NCBI RefSeq assembly: GCF_010119205.1
Contig: NZ_WRXM01000001.1
Span: forward strand, 1,302,001-1,366,000
Source: Haloarcula limicola
GTDB lineage: Archaea; Halobacteriota; Halobacteria; Halobacteriales; Haloarculaceae
Direction: 5' to 3'
DNA: 64,000 bases
Of this stretch, positions 1 to 9,250 are shown piece by piece. Positions within the stretch are counted from its first letter, which is position 1, and every line of letters starts with the position of its first letter. A program made the translations under genes and the position numbers. A model generated the notes under the pieces. It was not told the origin of the DNA. It did no database searches and saw only the letters and a list, made by a program, of their open reading frames with translations.

Positions 1-2
1 AC

Positions 3-506
3 GTCCTCGTCGAACGGGAGACCGACGGCGAGCGCATCGGCGTCCCGCACGTCGTTCGGCGGGCGAACCGACGGTCGGTCCGGTCGATTCACGAGGAGAT
101 CCGGCGCGTCGAGGCGGACGCGACGGCCCACCCAGAGCCCGGACTGGAACGGCTCGCGCGCCGCCTCCCGGGCGTGCTGCGTCGCCAGATCTGGCGGCTC
201 CCCAGGTGGTTCCCGGGACGGTGGAAGGCCCTCGCCGGCACCGTCGCGGTCACCTCCGTCGGCATGTTCGGCACCGGAAGCGGCTGGGCCGTCAGTCCCA
301 CGAACTACACCCTCCAACTCACCGTCGGCGGCATCGGCACTAAACCCCGCCTGATCGATGGCGAACTCCGGTCCCGGGAGCTCTTGAGCCTGACCGTCAC
401 CGTCGACCACGACGTCGTCGACGGCGGGGCGGCCGCCCGGTTCGTCCAACGTCTCGGCGAACGTCTGGAGGGCTGTCACGGCCTCGATACGGACGCCACA
501 CAGTAG
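3..506 (+). CDS. 2-oxo acid dehydrogenase E2-type acyltransferase, C-terminal part (5' truncated by window edge)
   Basis: The last 167 residues of a protein that begins before the window. The E2 chloramphenicol-acetyltransferase-like fold is recognisable from the segment with GMFGTGSGWAVSP and from DHDVVDGG near residues 135-142 of the visible part. The family motif HxxxDG supplies the catalytic histidine and aspartate, and both are present. Such proteins transfer acyl groups from lipoyl-lysine to CoA in 2-oxo acid dehydrogenase complexes. Only the catalytic domain is visible, so it cannot be said whether a lipoyl domain precedes it. Haloarchaea also carry stand-alone E2-like catalytic domains of unclear substrate. 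The frame is open from base 3 to the TAG at 506. Confidence 0.75.
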   Translation, partial: VLVERETDGERIGVPHVVRRANRRSVRSIHEEIRRVEADATAHPEPGLERLARRLPGVLRRQIWRLPRWFPGRWKALAGTVAVTSVGMFGTGSGWAVSPTNYTLQLTVGGIGTKPRLIDGELRSRELLSLTVTVDHDVVDGGAAARFVQRLGERLEGCHGLDTDATQ

Positions 507-547
507 CCGCAGTCCTGACCCCGGTCGGTAATTGCAACCGCCTCCGG

Positions 548-1336
548 CTACCGGAACCGCGACCGCGTCGCGACCCGGACGGCGAGCGCGCCGAGCAAGG
601 CGCCGGCGACGACGTCGGTCCCCCAGTGGATGCCGAGGATCATCGTCGAGAGGACGACGCTGGCCGCGAGGAACACCGCGACCGGCGTCCAGCGCGGGAA
701 GCGCTCGCGGGTGTGGACCGAGAGCAGCGCGACGGTCACCGAAAGCGAGGTGTGCAGCGACGGGAAGACGTTCGTGTTGGCGTTGACCCGGCTCGTGAGC
801 AGTTGGAATCGCGGGAGCGTATCGAACAGCAGCGGCTCGACGAGTTCCGGCATGTAGTTTCGCGGCCCGTATGCCACGAACAGGAGGTAACAGAGGATGC
901 CGCCGCCGTAGTTGACGGTGTAGGCGAGCGCCGTCCGTCGGAGGACAGAGTCGTCGTCGGCGAAGATACCCAGGAGGATCGGGAACACCAGCAGGAAGAC
1001 GTAGCCGTAGATGTAGACGTAGCCGAAGTACGGCGTCGACCACGGCGTCATGAGCGACTGGAGCGCGGCGACGAACGACCCCTCGATGGCGTAGATGGTG
1101 TCGGTGATGTTGAGACCGATGAGCCAGGAGAGCTCGACGCCCACGTCGCGGACGACGCTGTTCAGCGCCAGCATCGCCCCCAGGACCGCGAGCGGTCGAG
1201 CGGCGTCGCGGAGCCGCTGCGGGAAGTCGGCCGCCGCCGCTCTGATGCCCTCGGGACCGACGACGGCCACCGACGCCAGCGAGAGGGCGGTGGCCACGAC
1301 GACGACGACCTCGGCGAGGACGGTGGCCAGGCTCAT
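548..1336 (-). CDS. PAP2-superfamily membrane phosphatase
   Basis: A 262-residue integral membrane protein with about six hydrophobic segments. PSLHTS (residues 192-197) and H237 with D241 in GIHWGTDVVAG match the second and third PAP2 phosphatase motifs; PSLH rather than PSGH is typical of the inositol-phosphorylceramide-synthase-like branch. Family members remove phosphate from lipid or isoprenoid phosphates at the membrane, but the substrate here is unknown. A longer in-frame start exists upstream. The ATG at 1336 is preferred because it gives a normal membrane N-terminus and lies one base past the stop of the gene upstream (1338), which suggests coupled translation with that substrate-binding protein. 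Confidence 0.8.
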   Translation of the reverse strand: MSLATVLAEVVVVVATALSLASVAVVGPEGIRAAAADFPQRLRDAARPLAVLGAMLALNSVVRDVGVELSWLIGLNITDTIYAIEGSFVAALQSLMTPWSTPYFGYVYIYGYVFLLVFPILLGIFADDDSVLRRTALAYTVNYGGGILCYLLFVAYGPRNYMPELVEPLLFDTLPRFQLLTSRVNANTNVFPSLHTSLSVTVALLSVHTRERFPRWTPVAVFLAASVVLSTMILGIHWGTDVVAGALLGALAVRVATRSRFR

Positions 1337-1337
1337 C

Positions 1338-3122
1338 TCAGACTCGGAGGAGGCGGTGCCGTTCGTCGTATCGGTAGCCGGCGTCCCGGAACGCCTCGCG
1401 GGCGCGTAGCTTGTTGACCGAGCCGCCGCTACCAAGGAAGGACGTGACCGGATGGTCCTCGTCCCACGCGAGGTCCGACGGGAGCCAGTCGGTGCCGGCG
1501 AGCGGACTCACCGCGGGCGTGACGTAGTCGTTGAACACCGACTCCGCGACGGTCTTGCGGTCCAGCAGGCGAGAGAGGAGGTGGCGGAACCGCGGGTTCG
1601 AGAGCGGCGTCCGCCGCGCGTTGAACCCGAGGAAGTAGAACGAGTCCGTCTGGTCGACGGCCAGCGTGAGGTGCTGTTGCTTCCCGATGGTCCGGACGAG
1701 GTCGGGGCCGACGCCGACCGACGTGAAGTCGGCCTCGCCGTTCGCGACCAAGTCGACGGCGGAGGCGTCCGAACCGACGAACCGCAGTTCGAACTCCTCG
1801 AAGGGGACGCCGCCGGCGATGGGGCCGGGCAGTTGCGTCTGGTCGGGCCGTTCGAGGAAGTGGTCCTCGAACCGGGAGAGCGTCAGCGACTCGCGGCCCG
1901 CCGCCGACTCGAATTCGAGCGGGCCGCTCCCGACCGGCGGAACCGCGCTCGCGACGAGGGCCTCCGTCGTCGCCGACCCCAGGTTGAGCCCGCTGACGTC
2001 CGCGCGGGCCGCCCGGTCCTCCCAGACGTGTTCGGCGAGCAGCGGGACGGTGAGCGCCCGCGTCGCGACCTCGGGCGTGCACTCGCCGAACTCGATCTCG
2101 ACGGTGCGGTCGTCCAGCGCCGTCGCCGATTCGACGAGCGACGCCCGGCCGCGAAAGCGAAGCGGCGGGACGGGCTCGTCGAACGAGCCGAGCGAGGTGT
2201 CCGCGAGGAGCGCGTAGGTGAACTCGACGTCGTCCGCGGTCAGGGGCTCGCCGTCGTGCCAGGTCTGGTCCTCCCGGAGCGTCGCGCGCACCACCGGCGG
2301 ATTCTCCGCCGTCCACTCGAACTCGGCGGCCGCCCACGGGTGGAGGTCGCCGCGATACCGGCGGGCCAGCGAGTCGTAGATCAGCTCCGTCACCGAGCCG
2401 CTGCGGCGGAACGAGGCGACCAGCGGATTGAGGTTGGTCGTCGGCCGCATGTCCGGCGTCGTCGCCCGGAGCGTCGTCGCCGAGAGGTCGCGGCGGTCGA
2501 GCGACAGCAGGTGAAGCGGCGAGAGACCGGCCATCGAGCGCCACCCGGTGAACCGCTCGTTGCTGGCCGCCCTGATGACGTCCGGGAAGCCGACGACGAC
2601 GAACGGGCACTCCCTGACGAGGTGGCGCTGTATCTCCGAGACGGCCTCGGCCCGACGCTCGCCCGACGTTCGGCGCTGCTCGGTCAGCAGGTCGTCGACC
2701 GTGAGGTTCGTGTACCCGAAGGGGTTCTGCCAGCCCGGTTCGACCGAGAACCGAGAGTGCAACAGCGGGTATAGCGCGTCCGGTCGAACGGTGTGTGAGG
2801 GGTACTGCCCGACGAACACGTCGAACTCGTGGTTGACGAGCGTCTGGCGGTACAGCTCCTCGGCGGTCATCGGTTGGACGGTGGTGTCGATGCCCGCCGT
2901 CCCGAACCACTCGGCGACCTGGCGGGCGATGGCGATCGAGTACGGGTCCTCGTCGACCGGGAGACACTTCACCGAGAGGGAGATGGGGTCGGGCTGCTGC
3001 CGGTTGGCCAGCGTCCGCAGACGCGTCACACAGCCGCTCGTCCCCGTGGCTCCCGCGGTCAGCCCTGCCAGTAACGCCCGGCGCGTGACCCCGCTTCCGG
3101 GGCGGGGGCTGCGGGAGGTCAT
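1338..3122 (-). CDS. Family-5 (peptide/nickel-type) ABC substrate-binding lipoprotein, orphan
   Basis: 594 residues, the usual size for extracellular solute-binding family 5 (dipeptide/oligopeptide/nickel). The N-terminus has a twin-arginine motif (TRRALLAGLTAG) followed by a lipobox ending in TSGC, so it is probably exported by Tat and lipid-anchored. The WHDGEPLTADDVEFTYALL segment is the diagnostic family-5 signature. No permease or ATPase gene lies beside it, so it either works with a transporter encoded elsewhere or has another role. The ATG at 3122 was chosen because an upstream in-frame start would put 25 extra residues before the Tat signal. The downstream PAP2 gene starts at its stop codon. 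Confidence 0.85.
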   Translation of the reverse strand: MTSRSPRPGSGVTRRALLAGLTAGATGTSGCVTRLRTLANRQQPDPISLSVKCLPVDEDPYSIAIARQVAEWFGTAGIDTTVQPMTAEELYRQTLVNHEFDVFVGQYPSHTVRPDALYPLLHSRFSVEPGWQNPFGYTNLTVDDLLTEQRRTSGERRAEAVSEIQRHLVRECPFVVVGFPDVIRAASNERFTGWRSMAGLSPLHLLSLDRRDLSATTLRATTPDMRPTTNLNPLVASFRRSGSVTELIYDSLARRYRGDLHPWAAAEFEWTAENPPVVRATLREDQTWHDGEPLTADDVEFTYALLADTSLGSFDEPVPPLRFRGRASLVESATALDDRTVEIEFGECTPEVATRALTVPLLAEHVWEDRAARADVSGLNLGSATTEALVASAVPPVGSGPLEFESAAGRESLTLSRFEDHFLERPDQTQLPGPIAGGVPFEEFELRFVGSDASAVDLVANGEADFTSVGVGPDLVRTIGKQQHLTLAVDQTDSFYFLGFNARRTPLSNPRFRHLLSRLLDRKTVAESVFNDYVTPAVSPLAGTDWLPSDLAWDEDHPVTSFLGSGGSVNKLRAREAFRDAGYRYDERHRLLRV

Positions 3123-3209
3123 TAGGATATCTGACTCGCCGAGGCTATAACAGCCCTGTGTTTGTCCCCTCGATACCGCCCGGTGACTCCGAAACACGGA
3201 CGAGAGCCG

Positions 3210-3743
3210 CTAAAAGTCCCACTCCGCCGCCCGCTGCTGGGCTTCCTCACGGGCCTGTTCCCGGATAGCGGCAATTTTTTCTTCGTCTTCGAGGAACGCT
3301 TCCACGGCGCTCTGATCCGTGCTAGCGTCCCCGTCGCTTCCCGTCCGCGCGGTCGGGGCCGCCCGTCGCGTGCTGTCGGCCAGCGCGGGGTCGCCGGCCA
3401 ACCGCTCGGCCGGCATCCCCGGTGGCACCCGCAACTCCTCGGCCGCGTGGGCCTCCGCGAGGTCGGCGGCGGCGAGTTCGAAGACCGAGACGTGGTACGG
3501 CCCGGGGATGGCGAGGTCGGCGAGCGCCGGCGGCCCGCCGCGGTCGGTCCCGGTGTGGTAGGCCAACACGGGTACGCCGTCCTCGAAGGTGACGACGCCC
3601 CGACCCTCGGCGTCCAACAGGAGCGTCTCCTGTGACTCGAACACCGCGTAGCCGGTGACTTCCCGGTCGAGTACGTCCGCGAGCGTATCGCGCGGGTCCA
3701 TGACGACGCGGGACTTGCGGAGCGTTCCCCGCGGGAGTCTCAT
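3210..3743 (-). CDS. Conserved haloarchaeal protein of unknown function, coupled to ParA/MinD gene
   Basis: 177 acidic residues with no recognised catalytic motif. An N-terminal part of about 90 residues looks like a small beta-rich domain (VTGYAVFES, GVVTFEDGVPVLAYH). A low-complexity linker follows, then a charged C-terminal helix with EEKIAAIREQAREE that could form a coiled coil. Its ATG overlaps the stop of the upstream ParA-like gene by four bases (ATGA), a strong sign of one operon and of a shared process such as positioning or partition. A second possible start, M15 at 3701, would drop the basic N-terminus. Function is not known. Confidence 0.7.
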   Translation of the reverse strand: MRLPRGTLRKSRVVMDPRDTLADVLDREVTGYAVFESQETLLLDAEGRGVVTFEDGVPVLAYHTGTDRGGPPALADLAIPGPYHVSVFELAAADLAEAHAAEELRVPPGMPAERLAGDPALADSTRRAAPTARTGSDGDASTDQSAVEAFLEDEEKIAAIREQAREEAQQRAAEWDF

Positions 3744-4507
3744 AGGGTCTCCGGGATGACGGCGCTGCGGAACCGGTCAGCCACGTCGCCGGACTCCCCG
3801 CTGTCGACCGAGAGCGCGTCGGCCGCCCGGCGGTAGGCCGCCGCGGCGTCGCAGTCGGCCGCGTGGGCCAGCAGGGGTCGGCCCGCGCGTCGGGCCTCGC
3901 GCGCCCGTTCGCTCTCGGGGATCGCGGCGAGCGTCGGCCCGTCGAAGTAGCGCTCGGTCTTCTCCGCGACGTCGTCGATGCGCTCGTCCTCCCGGACCTT
4001 GTTGAACAGGATGCCGGCGACGCCGGTCCCGTAGGAGGTCGCGTACTCCTGGACCTTCAGGCCGTCCGAGATGGCCGGGATGGTCGGCTGGAGGACGACC
4101 ACGATGCGGTCGGCCATCACGATCGGCAGCACCGCCGTGCGGCTGTCGAGCGCCGGCGGCGAGTCGAGCAGGATGACGTCGGTGTCGGCCGCGAGCGTGG
4201 CGACCACCTCGCGCAGGCGGGCGGGGTCGGCGTCACGGAACCCGTCCAGGCTCGTCCCGCAGGGGACGACGGTCATCCCGAAGCGCTCGTAGGTCGCCTC
4301 GTCGATCGCGGCGTCGTCGGCCAGCACGTCGTGCAGCGTCGTCTCGGCCTCGGAGAGCCCGGCGTGAAAGAGCAGGTTGGCCATCCCCGTGTCCGCGTCG
4401 ACCACCGTCACGTCGTAGCGGTCCGCGAGCGCCATCCCCAGCGCGACCGTGCTCGTCGTCTTGCCAGTCCCCCCCTTCCCGCTGGCGACCGCGAACACTT
4501 CCACCAT
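3740..4507 (-). CDS. ParA/MinD-family ATPase
   Basis: 255 residues. The deviant Walker A motif SGKGGTGKTT lies at residues 9-18, with the signature lysine before the second glycine. The switch region VVDADTGMANL follows and the Walker B-like strand is VILLDSPPAL. These define the MinD/ParA/Mrp P-loop ATPases, which position protein complexes or DNA by ATP-dependent dimerisation. The length fits a plain MinD-like protein without a long C-terminal extension. Haloarchaea carry several MinD paralogues whose known effects concern placement of motility and chemosensory machinery rather than the division site. No DNA-binding partner parB is adjacent; the coupled downstream gene is the only visible partner candidate. 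Confidence 0.85.
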   Translation of the reverse strand: MVEVFAVASGKGGTGKTTSTVALGMALADRYDVTVVDADTGMANLLFHAGLSEAETTLHDVLADDAAIDEATYERFGMTVVPCGTSLDGFRDADPARLREVVATLAADTDVILLDSPPALDSRTAVLPIVMADRIVVVLQPTIPAISDGLKVQEYATSYGTGVAGILFNKVREDERIDDVAEKTERYFDGPTLAAIPESERAREARRAGRPLLAHAADCDAAAAYRRAADALSVDSGESGDVADRFRSAVIPETL

Positions 4508-4564
4508 TACCGCTACTGCCCGCGCGCTCGTATATAAACTTCGCGTCTCCCGGGGACGAATAAA

Positions 4565-6061
4565 CTACCACTCGACGGGGAGCGGGTCGGAATCGACGTG
4601 TGTCGCCAGGAGCGACGCCGCCCGGTCGTAGGGCGAGGGACGGTCGTCACCGAGCGTCGTTGGCGGCTCGGTTCCGGCGTATTCAGATATATTTCTCACG
4701 AAGGCATCACGCGCCGCGGCGTTCGCGAAGAGGTCGTGGAGGTAGGTGCCCAGTACGCGATCGGTCGCCGCGCCGCTTCCCTCGAACGGCTGGGCCGCTT
4801 CACCGGCGAGTTCCGAATCGCCCATGTGTATTTCGTACCCTTCGACCGACCCGTTCGCACCCGCCAACGGTCCGACGCCGCGCAGGCGTCGCTCGACGCG
4901 CTCGACGGTCTTCTCCGTCGAGAACGTCGTCGTCACCGGGAGGAGGCCGAACCCCTCGACGCGCTCGCGGCCGCTCGTCCCCTCGACGTCGGCGTTCCGG
5001 ATCTCCTCGCCGAGTAGCTGATAGCCGCCGCAGAGACCGACGATCGGTCCGTCGAACCCCGAGAGCGCGTCGCCGAAACCGGCCTCGCGGAGCGCCAGCA
5101 GGTCGTCGACGGTGTTCTTGCTGCCGGGCAGGACGACGGCGTCGGCGTCGTCGAGCGAGTCCGAGAGCGGGACGTAGGCGACGCGGACGCCGGGTACCGC
5201 GGCGAGCGGCTGGAGGTCCGTGAAGTTCGAGATGCGAGGCAGTCGCGGCACCGCGACCGTGACGCTCTCGCTCTCCGAGACGCCGTCGTCCGCGCCGCGG
5301 ACCGCGCGCTCCCCGACGGCCGGAAGGGCCATGCTGTCCTCCTCGGGGAGGCTCGGGTCGTCGTACGGGAGGACGCCCAGTATCGGAACGCCGGTTCGCT
5401 CCTCGAAGGCGGCGAGGCCGGGCGCGAGCAGCGACTCGTCCCCGCGGAACTTCGTGATCACCGCCCCGACAACCCGCTCTCGGATATCCTCGGGTACGAG
5501 TTTGAGCGTGCCGACCAGCGAGGCGAAGACGCCGCCGCGTTCGATGTCCGCCACCAGTAACACGTCGGCGTCGGCGAAGCGCGCCGTCTCGACGTTGGCG
5601 AGGTCCCTGTCGTGGAGGTTTATCTCGGCGATGGAACCCGCGCCCTCGGCGACGATCACGTCGTGGTCGGCGGCCAGTCGAGCGTGAGCCTCGCGGGCCG
5701 CCGTCAGCGCGTCGTCCCAGTGGACGTCGTAGTACGCTCCGGCGGCGAAGTGACCGACCGCCTCGCCGTCGACGACCAGTTGGGACTCGCCGTCGCCGCG
5801 CGGTTTCAGCAGGACCGGGTTGTGGTCGGTCGTCGGCGGGACGCGGGCCGAGCGGGCCTGTACGTACTGCGAGACGCCGATCTCGCCGCCCGGCGTCGCC
5901 CGCGCGTTGTTGCTCATGTTCTGGGCCTTGAACGGCGCGACCGAGACGCCGCGGTCGGCGAGGAGCCGACAGATTCCCGCCGCTACCGTACTCTTTCCCA
6001 CGTGTGAAGCGGTTCCCGCGACGAGAATCGTGTCGGCCGCCGGTCCGCCGCTCGAAGTCAT
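4565..6061 (-). CDS. cbiP: Cobyric acid synthase (adenosylcobyrinic acid a,c-diamide amidase)
   Basis: 498 residues, typical for CbiP/CobQ. The N-terminal BioD-like ATP-binding domain shows [14 protein letters not shown] and KAQNMSNNA. The C-terminal class-I glutamine amidotransferase domain has the nucleophile elbow [10 protein letters not shown] and a histidine in YLHDLF. The enzyme adds four amide groups to the corrin ring using glutamine and ATP, giving cobyric acid, the entry compound for the nucleotide-loop genes encoded 0.8-6 kb away on the same strand. It stands alone, separated from that block by two small genes. Its own promoter would lie just beyond 6061. Confidence 0.93.
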   Translation of the reverse strand: MTSSGGPAADTILVAGTASHVGKSTVAAGICRLLADRGVSVAPFKAQNMSNNARATPGGEIGVSQYVQARSARVPPTTDHNPVLLKPRGDGESQLVVDGEAVGHFAAGAYYDVHWDDALTAAREAHARLAADHDVIVAEGAGSIAEINLHDRDLANVETARFADADVLLVADIERGGVFASLVGTLKLVPEDIRERVVGAVITKFRGDESLLAPGLAAFEERTGVPILGVLPYDDPSLPEEDSMALPAVGERAVRGADDGVSESESVTVAVPRLPRISNFTDLQPLAAVPGVRVAYVPLSDSLDDADAVVLPGSKNTVDDLLALREAGFGDALSGFDGPIVGLCGGYQLLGEEIRNADVEGTSGRERVEGFGLLPVTTTFSTEKTVERVERRLRGVGPLAGANGSVEGYEIHMGDSELAGEAAQPFEGSGAATDRVLGTYLHDLFANAAARDAFVRNISEYAGTEPPTTLGDDRPSPYDRAASLLATHVDSDPLPVEW

Positions 6062-6190
6062 CTATCGAGAGTGGGCGGGCCGGCGACAAGAGTGATTCGA
6101 CGGCGGCATTGTCGGAAACCCTCAGCAGATGATGTGGTTTGACCCGGTACGGTCAATTCAGATGGCTCACTTACCGTTTTGAGGACGAAT

Positions 6191-6361
6191 CTAAAACGCT
6201 TGTTTCAATTCTACGAGTGCGAATACGATAGCAATAGCTCCAATGACTACACTAATCGTGCCCAAGAGTTGATTTCGCGGAACGACAGTCGTCTGAGAGA
6301 CGGTCAGTAGTGCCAGCAAAATCACATGAAGCGCAAGCAGTCGGTCTGTACGATTGGACAT
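6191..6361 (-). CDS. Small membrane protein, unknown
   Basis: 56 residues starting MSNRTDRLL, with two hydrophobic helices (about residues 8-24 and 29-50) joined by a short polar loop, ending in KQAF. The composition is clearly AT-richer than the flanking cobalamin genes. A start 17 codons upstream is possible but would add a Cys/Phe-rich leader unlike a haloarchaeal protein. The region between this gene and the next one (6362-6510) is AT-rich and holds the likely divergent promoters. I do not recognise a family; coding potential rests on the clean transmembrane pattern. Confidence 0.5.
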   Translation of the reverse strand: MSNRTDRLLALHVILLALLTVSQTTVVPRNQLLGTISVVIGAIAIVFALVELKQAF

Positions 6362-6510
6362 AATGATACTTGTATAACGGTTCGAAAAGAAACAACCGAT
6401 TATTAAGCACACCTAACTAACGGCTGTTTCGCGCGATAAGATATCTGAATAATAGTATTTCGGCCGAGCCTCGACGGCGGGCTTTTCCCTTCGCCGATCG
6501 AAGCGTCGCC

Positions 6511-6792
6511 GTGGACGAAGACAGATTGCACGCCCTGCACGAGCACCTCGAAGCGACCGGCGAGCGACCAGTCGAGCGGACGGCCAGTCGCTGGCTGGGC
6601 GAGGCCGAGGCCATCGCGCTCGACGCCGCGATCACCGACCTCGCGCCCGCCGTCCGCCGGGAGCGAGTGGCGAAGGTCGCGGAGCTACTGGAGGAGTTCG
6701 ACTCGACGGGCGACGAGAAAGCCGACGAACACGTCGACGCCGCCCGGTCGCTGGCCGCGGACCTGCTCGCGGAGTCGGAGCCCGACTCGTAG
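6511..6792 (+). CDS. Small acidic helical protein, haloarchaeal hypothetical
   Basis: 93 residues with a GTG start (MDEDRLHALHEHLEA). It is strongly acidic and predicted all-helical, with heptad-like spacing in VRRERVAKVAELLEEFDSTG and DAARSLAADLLAE. The amino-acid composition is typical of a real haloarchaeal cytoplasmic protein, unlike shadow frames. It lies inside the cobalamin region but on the opposite strand, converging on cobA (stop to stop about 27 bases). No family or function recognised. Confidence 0.65.
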   Translation: MDEDRLHALHEHLEATGERPVERTASRWLGEAEAIALDAAITDLAPAVRRERVAKVAELLEEFDSTGDEKADEHVDAARSLAADLLAESEPDS

Positions 6793-6818
6793 CCGGCGGG
6801 CCAGTCGGTCCTGCCGAC

Positions 6819-7469
6819 TCAGTACTCGGTGCCCTTCCGCGCGGAGTGGCCCGATTCGAGGGGGTGTTTGATTTTCCCGACTTCCGTGACGAGGTCGGCA
6901 TGCTCGAAGACGTACTCGGGCGAGTCGTGGCCCCCCGTGAGGACGAGTTCCACGTCGTCGGGCTTGTTCTCGATTAGCGAGACGACGTCCTCGGGGTCGA
7001 CGAGGCCGCGGTTGGCGGCGTAGAGGATCTCGTCCAAGACGAGCATGTTCACGCCGTCCTCGGGCGGGCCGTCGGCGTCGAGCGGTTCCGAGAGGTCCGC
7101 GTCGGCGCTGGCGTCGAGGATCTCGCGGGCGCGAGAGAGCGCGCCCTGCGCGCGGGCGGCGTGCTCGTCGTCGTCGCTGCCGTCCATGAAGCCGTGCCAG
7201 CCGTAGTGGCCCGCGTTCTCGTAGGAGAAGCCCGGCAGCGCGGCGATGGCGTTGTACTCGCCGCGGACGTCCTCGACGGTGCCGGTGCCGCCCTTCATGA
7301 ACTGCAGGAGGTGGACGCGGTAGCCGTGGCCGACGGCGCGGGTCGCCATTCCCAGCGCCGCCGTCGTCTTCCCCTTGCCGTCGCCCCACCACACCTGCAC
7401 GAGACCGAACTCCTCGGGCGCGCTGGGCGTGATCGGTTCGGCCGTCGGGCCGGCGGAGTTGTCGCTCAT
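6819..7469 (-). CDS. cobA: Cob(I)alamin / corrinoid adenosyltransferase, CobA type
   Basis: 216 residues. The P-loop GDGKGKTTAALG (about 29-40) plus LLQFMKGG, VLDEILYAANRGL and ELVLTGG are hallmarks of the CobA/CobO/BtuR family. The enzyme transfers the adenosyl group of ATP to Co(I) of a corrinoid, making the adenosylated intermediates used by CbiB, CobY and CobS. It is the last gene of the minus-strand block, nine bases after cbiZ. The first 20 residues are a variable haloarchaeal extension before the conserved domain. Confidence 0.92.
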   Translation of the reverse strand: MSDNSAGPTAEPITPSAPEEFGLVQVWWGDGKGKTTAALGMATRAVGHGYRVHLLQFMKGGTGTVEDVRGEYNAIAALPGFSYENAGHYGWHGFMDGSDDDEHAARAQGALSRAREILDASADADLSEPLDADGPPEDGVNMLVLDEILYAANRGLVDPEDVVSLIENKPDDVELVLTGGHDSPEYVFEHADLVTEVGKIKHPLESGHSARKGTEY

Positions 7470-7478
7470 AGCCCCGAT

Positions 7479-8171
7479 TCAGGGCCGGCGCACATCGGTC
7501 TGCCGGTCGGTGACGACGCCGTATTCGGCCTCATCGACCGTCGGCGGGCCGTCGTCGTATCGCGCGGCGAGGCTGGCGCGAACGGCATCGCGGACGCAGG
7601 CCCGCGCCGCCGCGCCGACCTCGGTCGCGCTCCCGGCGAACTCGGCGGGTTCGGCCTCGGGGACACAGCCGACGAGAGCGGCGTCGGAGGTGGTGCCGGG
7701 GACGCCAGCGACGGCGAGCAGCGTCGCCGCCTTCGCCTCGACGGCGGTCGCGAGCAGCGTCGCGAGCGCACCGTCGTCCAGCGAGCGGTCGGCCCCGACG
7801 ACGAGGTTCACCGTTCCGGGTCGCCAGTCTGCCCCATCGGTCGATACCGTGTCCGCTCCGCTCTCGCCCATAGGGAGCGCCGCCGGGTTCGAGAGGCCCG
7901 CTGTCGCCAGCACCGCGATGGGGCCGCTCCGAGCACAACGCGCGTGGACCATATCGAGGCCGGTCAGCAGCGCCGGCCCGACCGGGAAGCCGGCCTCTCT
8001 CAGTCGCTCTTCTCGGTAGGCATCGAGGTCCGTCCGATCGAATCCCTCGGGGACGGTGAGGTTGTACACCGCGTCGGCCGCGCGGTAGCCGCCGTCCCAC
8101 GCCGTCGAGAGCCAGCGCGCTCCCTCGCGGCGGGCCCGGACGACGCCCTCGCGCCGGGTCGTCTCAAACAT
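7479..8171 (-). CDS. cbiZ: Adenosylcobinamide amidohydrolase
   Basis: 230 residues. TVNLVVGADRSL, AGVPGTTSDAALVG and a preceding ATAGLSNPAA are characteristic of the CbiZ family. The enzyme cleaves the aminopropanol moiety of adenosylcobinamide to give adenosylcobyric acid, so that salvaged incomplete corrinoids can re-enter the pathway. It is a known archaeal salvage enzyme. Its start overlaps the stop of cobD by eight bases and cobA follows directly, consistent with one transcript. Confidence 0.9.
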   Translation of the reverse strand: MFETTRREGVVRARREGARWLSTAWDGGYRAADAVYNLTVPEGFDRTDLDAYREERLREAGFPVGPALLTGLDMVHARCARSGPIAVLATAGLSNPAALPMGESGADTVSTDGADWRPGTVNLVVGADRSLDDGALATLLATAVEAKAATLLAVAGVPGTTSDAALVGCVPEAEPAEFAGSATEVGAAARACVRDAVRASLAARYDDGPPTVDEAEYGVVTDRQTDVRRP

Positions 8172-9210
8172 CCAGCGCCGCCAGGAGGCGGTCGTTCTGC
8201 TGCTCGGTCCGGACCGCGACCCGGACGTGGCTGTCGAGGCCGCGGAACGAGCGCGCGTCCCGGAGCGCGATCCCCCGCTCGCGGGCCGTCGATAGCAACT
8301 CGTCCACGCTCACGTCGGACACCTCGAAGAGGAGGAAGGGGGCGTCAGACGGGAACACGTCGAAGCGCGCCGAGAGGCGGTCGCGCATCCGCTCGCGCTC
8401 GGTCTCGACCCGGTCGCGCGTCTCGGCGACGAACTCCTCCTGTCGGTAGCAGTGTTCGCCAAGCGCCGCCGCGGGTTCGCTCATCGACCACGCGCGGCGA
8501 GCGGTCGTCAGCCGGTCGAGCGCGTCCCCCGACGCGACGGCGTAGCCCATTCGGACGCCCGGCAGGCCGAACAGCTTCGTCAGCGAGCGCGCGACGACGA
8601 CGCCCTCCCGACCCGCGAGCGAGGGTTGGTCGGTGAATCCGAGGAACGCCTCGTCCGCGAGTAGCGTGGTCCCGTGCTCCCGACAGCGATCGGCGAAGGT
8701 TCGCAGGTCCTCGGCGTCGTAGGACTGCCCCGTCGGGTTGTTCGGGTTGCAGACGATGGCCATTGCGTGGGACGCAGGGTCGCTGTCCAGGATCCCGTTC
8801 TGGTCGACGAACTCGGGTTCGGCTCCCTGCAGTCGAACCTCGCGGGCGTACTCGCCGAAACTCGGCGCGGGCACGAGAACCGATTCGTCGGCCCGAACCG
8901 TCGTCTGGATGGCGAGCCGGATGGCTTCGAGACCGCCCGCGGTGGGGATGACCTGCACGGGGTCACAGCCGACGAACTCGGCGGCCGTCGTCCGGAACGG
9001 GAGGTAGTCGTCGGCCGGGTACGACCGCGCGGCGGCGAAGGCGGAACTGAACACGCGGGCCGAACCGGGCGGTACCCGCGGGTTGGTGTTCGCGCTGAAG
9101 TCGAGCAGTTCCCGGTCGTCGCTGCTGCCGTGCGGGACGCGGCCGTCCGCGTCGAAGTGCGGGTCGGTCTCACCGAGCGTCCGCAACCGGTCGACGCTGT
9201 CGGGGTCCAT
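8164..9210 (-). CDS. cobD: L-threonine-O-3-phosphate decarboxylase (class-I PLP fold)
   Basis: 348 residues, of the histidinol-phosphate-aminotransferase-like PLP fold. LLDFSANTNPRVPP, IPTAGGLEAIRLA, VCNPNNPTG, LLADEAFLGF and the PLP-lysine segment VARSLTKLFGLPGVRMGY are all in the expected order. SANTNP together with the cobalamin context supports CobD (making aminopropanol phosphate for CbiB) rather than HisC. It lies 40 bases after cobY, the widest gap inside this block. Symbol caution: some schemes also use cobD for CbiB. Confidence 0.85.
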   Translation of the reverse strand: MDPDSVDRLRTLGETDPHFDADGRVPHGSSDDRELLDFSANTNPRVPPGSARVFSSAFAAARSYPADDYLPFRTTAAEFVGCDPVQVIPTAGGLEAIRLAIQTTVRADESVLVPAPSFGEYAREVRLQGAEPEFVDQNGILDSDPASHAMAIVCNPNNPTGQSYDAEDLRTFADRCREHGTTLLADEAFLGFTDQPSLAGREGVVVARSLTKLFGLPGVRMGYAVASGDALDRLTTARRAWSMSEPAAALGEHCYRQEEFVAETRDRVETERERMRDRLSARFDVFPSDAPFLLFEVSDVSVDELLSTARERGIALRDARSFRGLDSHVRVAVRTEQQNDRLLAALDV

Positions 9211-9250
9211 AGAGGCCGAACGAGGAGGAGTCGGGAGTATGTTTCGCGTG

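Noticed and set aside
626-1417. Long open frame opposite the PAP2 gene
   Set aside because: Arg/Asp/Glu-only composition typical of a shadow of a high-GC gene; the PAP2 protein on the other strand has clear motifs.
1429-2967. 512-residue open frame on the same strand as the solute-binding protein
   Set aside because: It overlaps a protein with a Tat-lipobox and family-5 signature; the alternative is Arg/Pro-rich without any recognisable motif.
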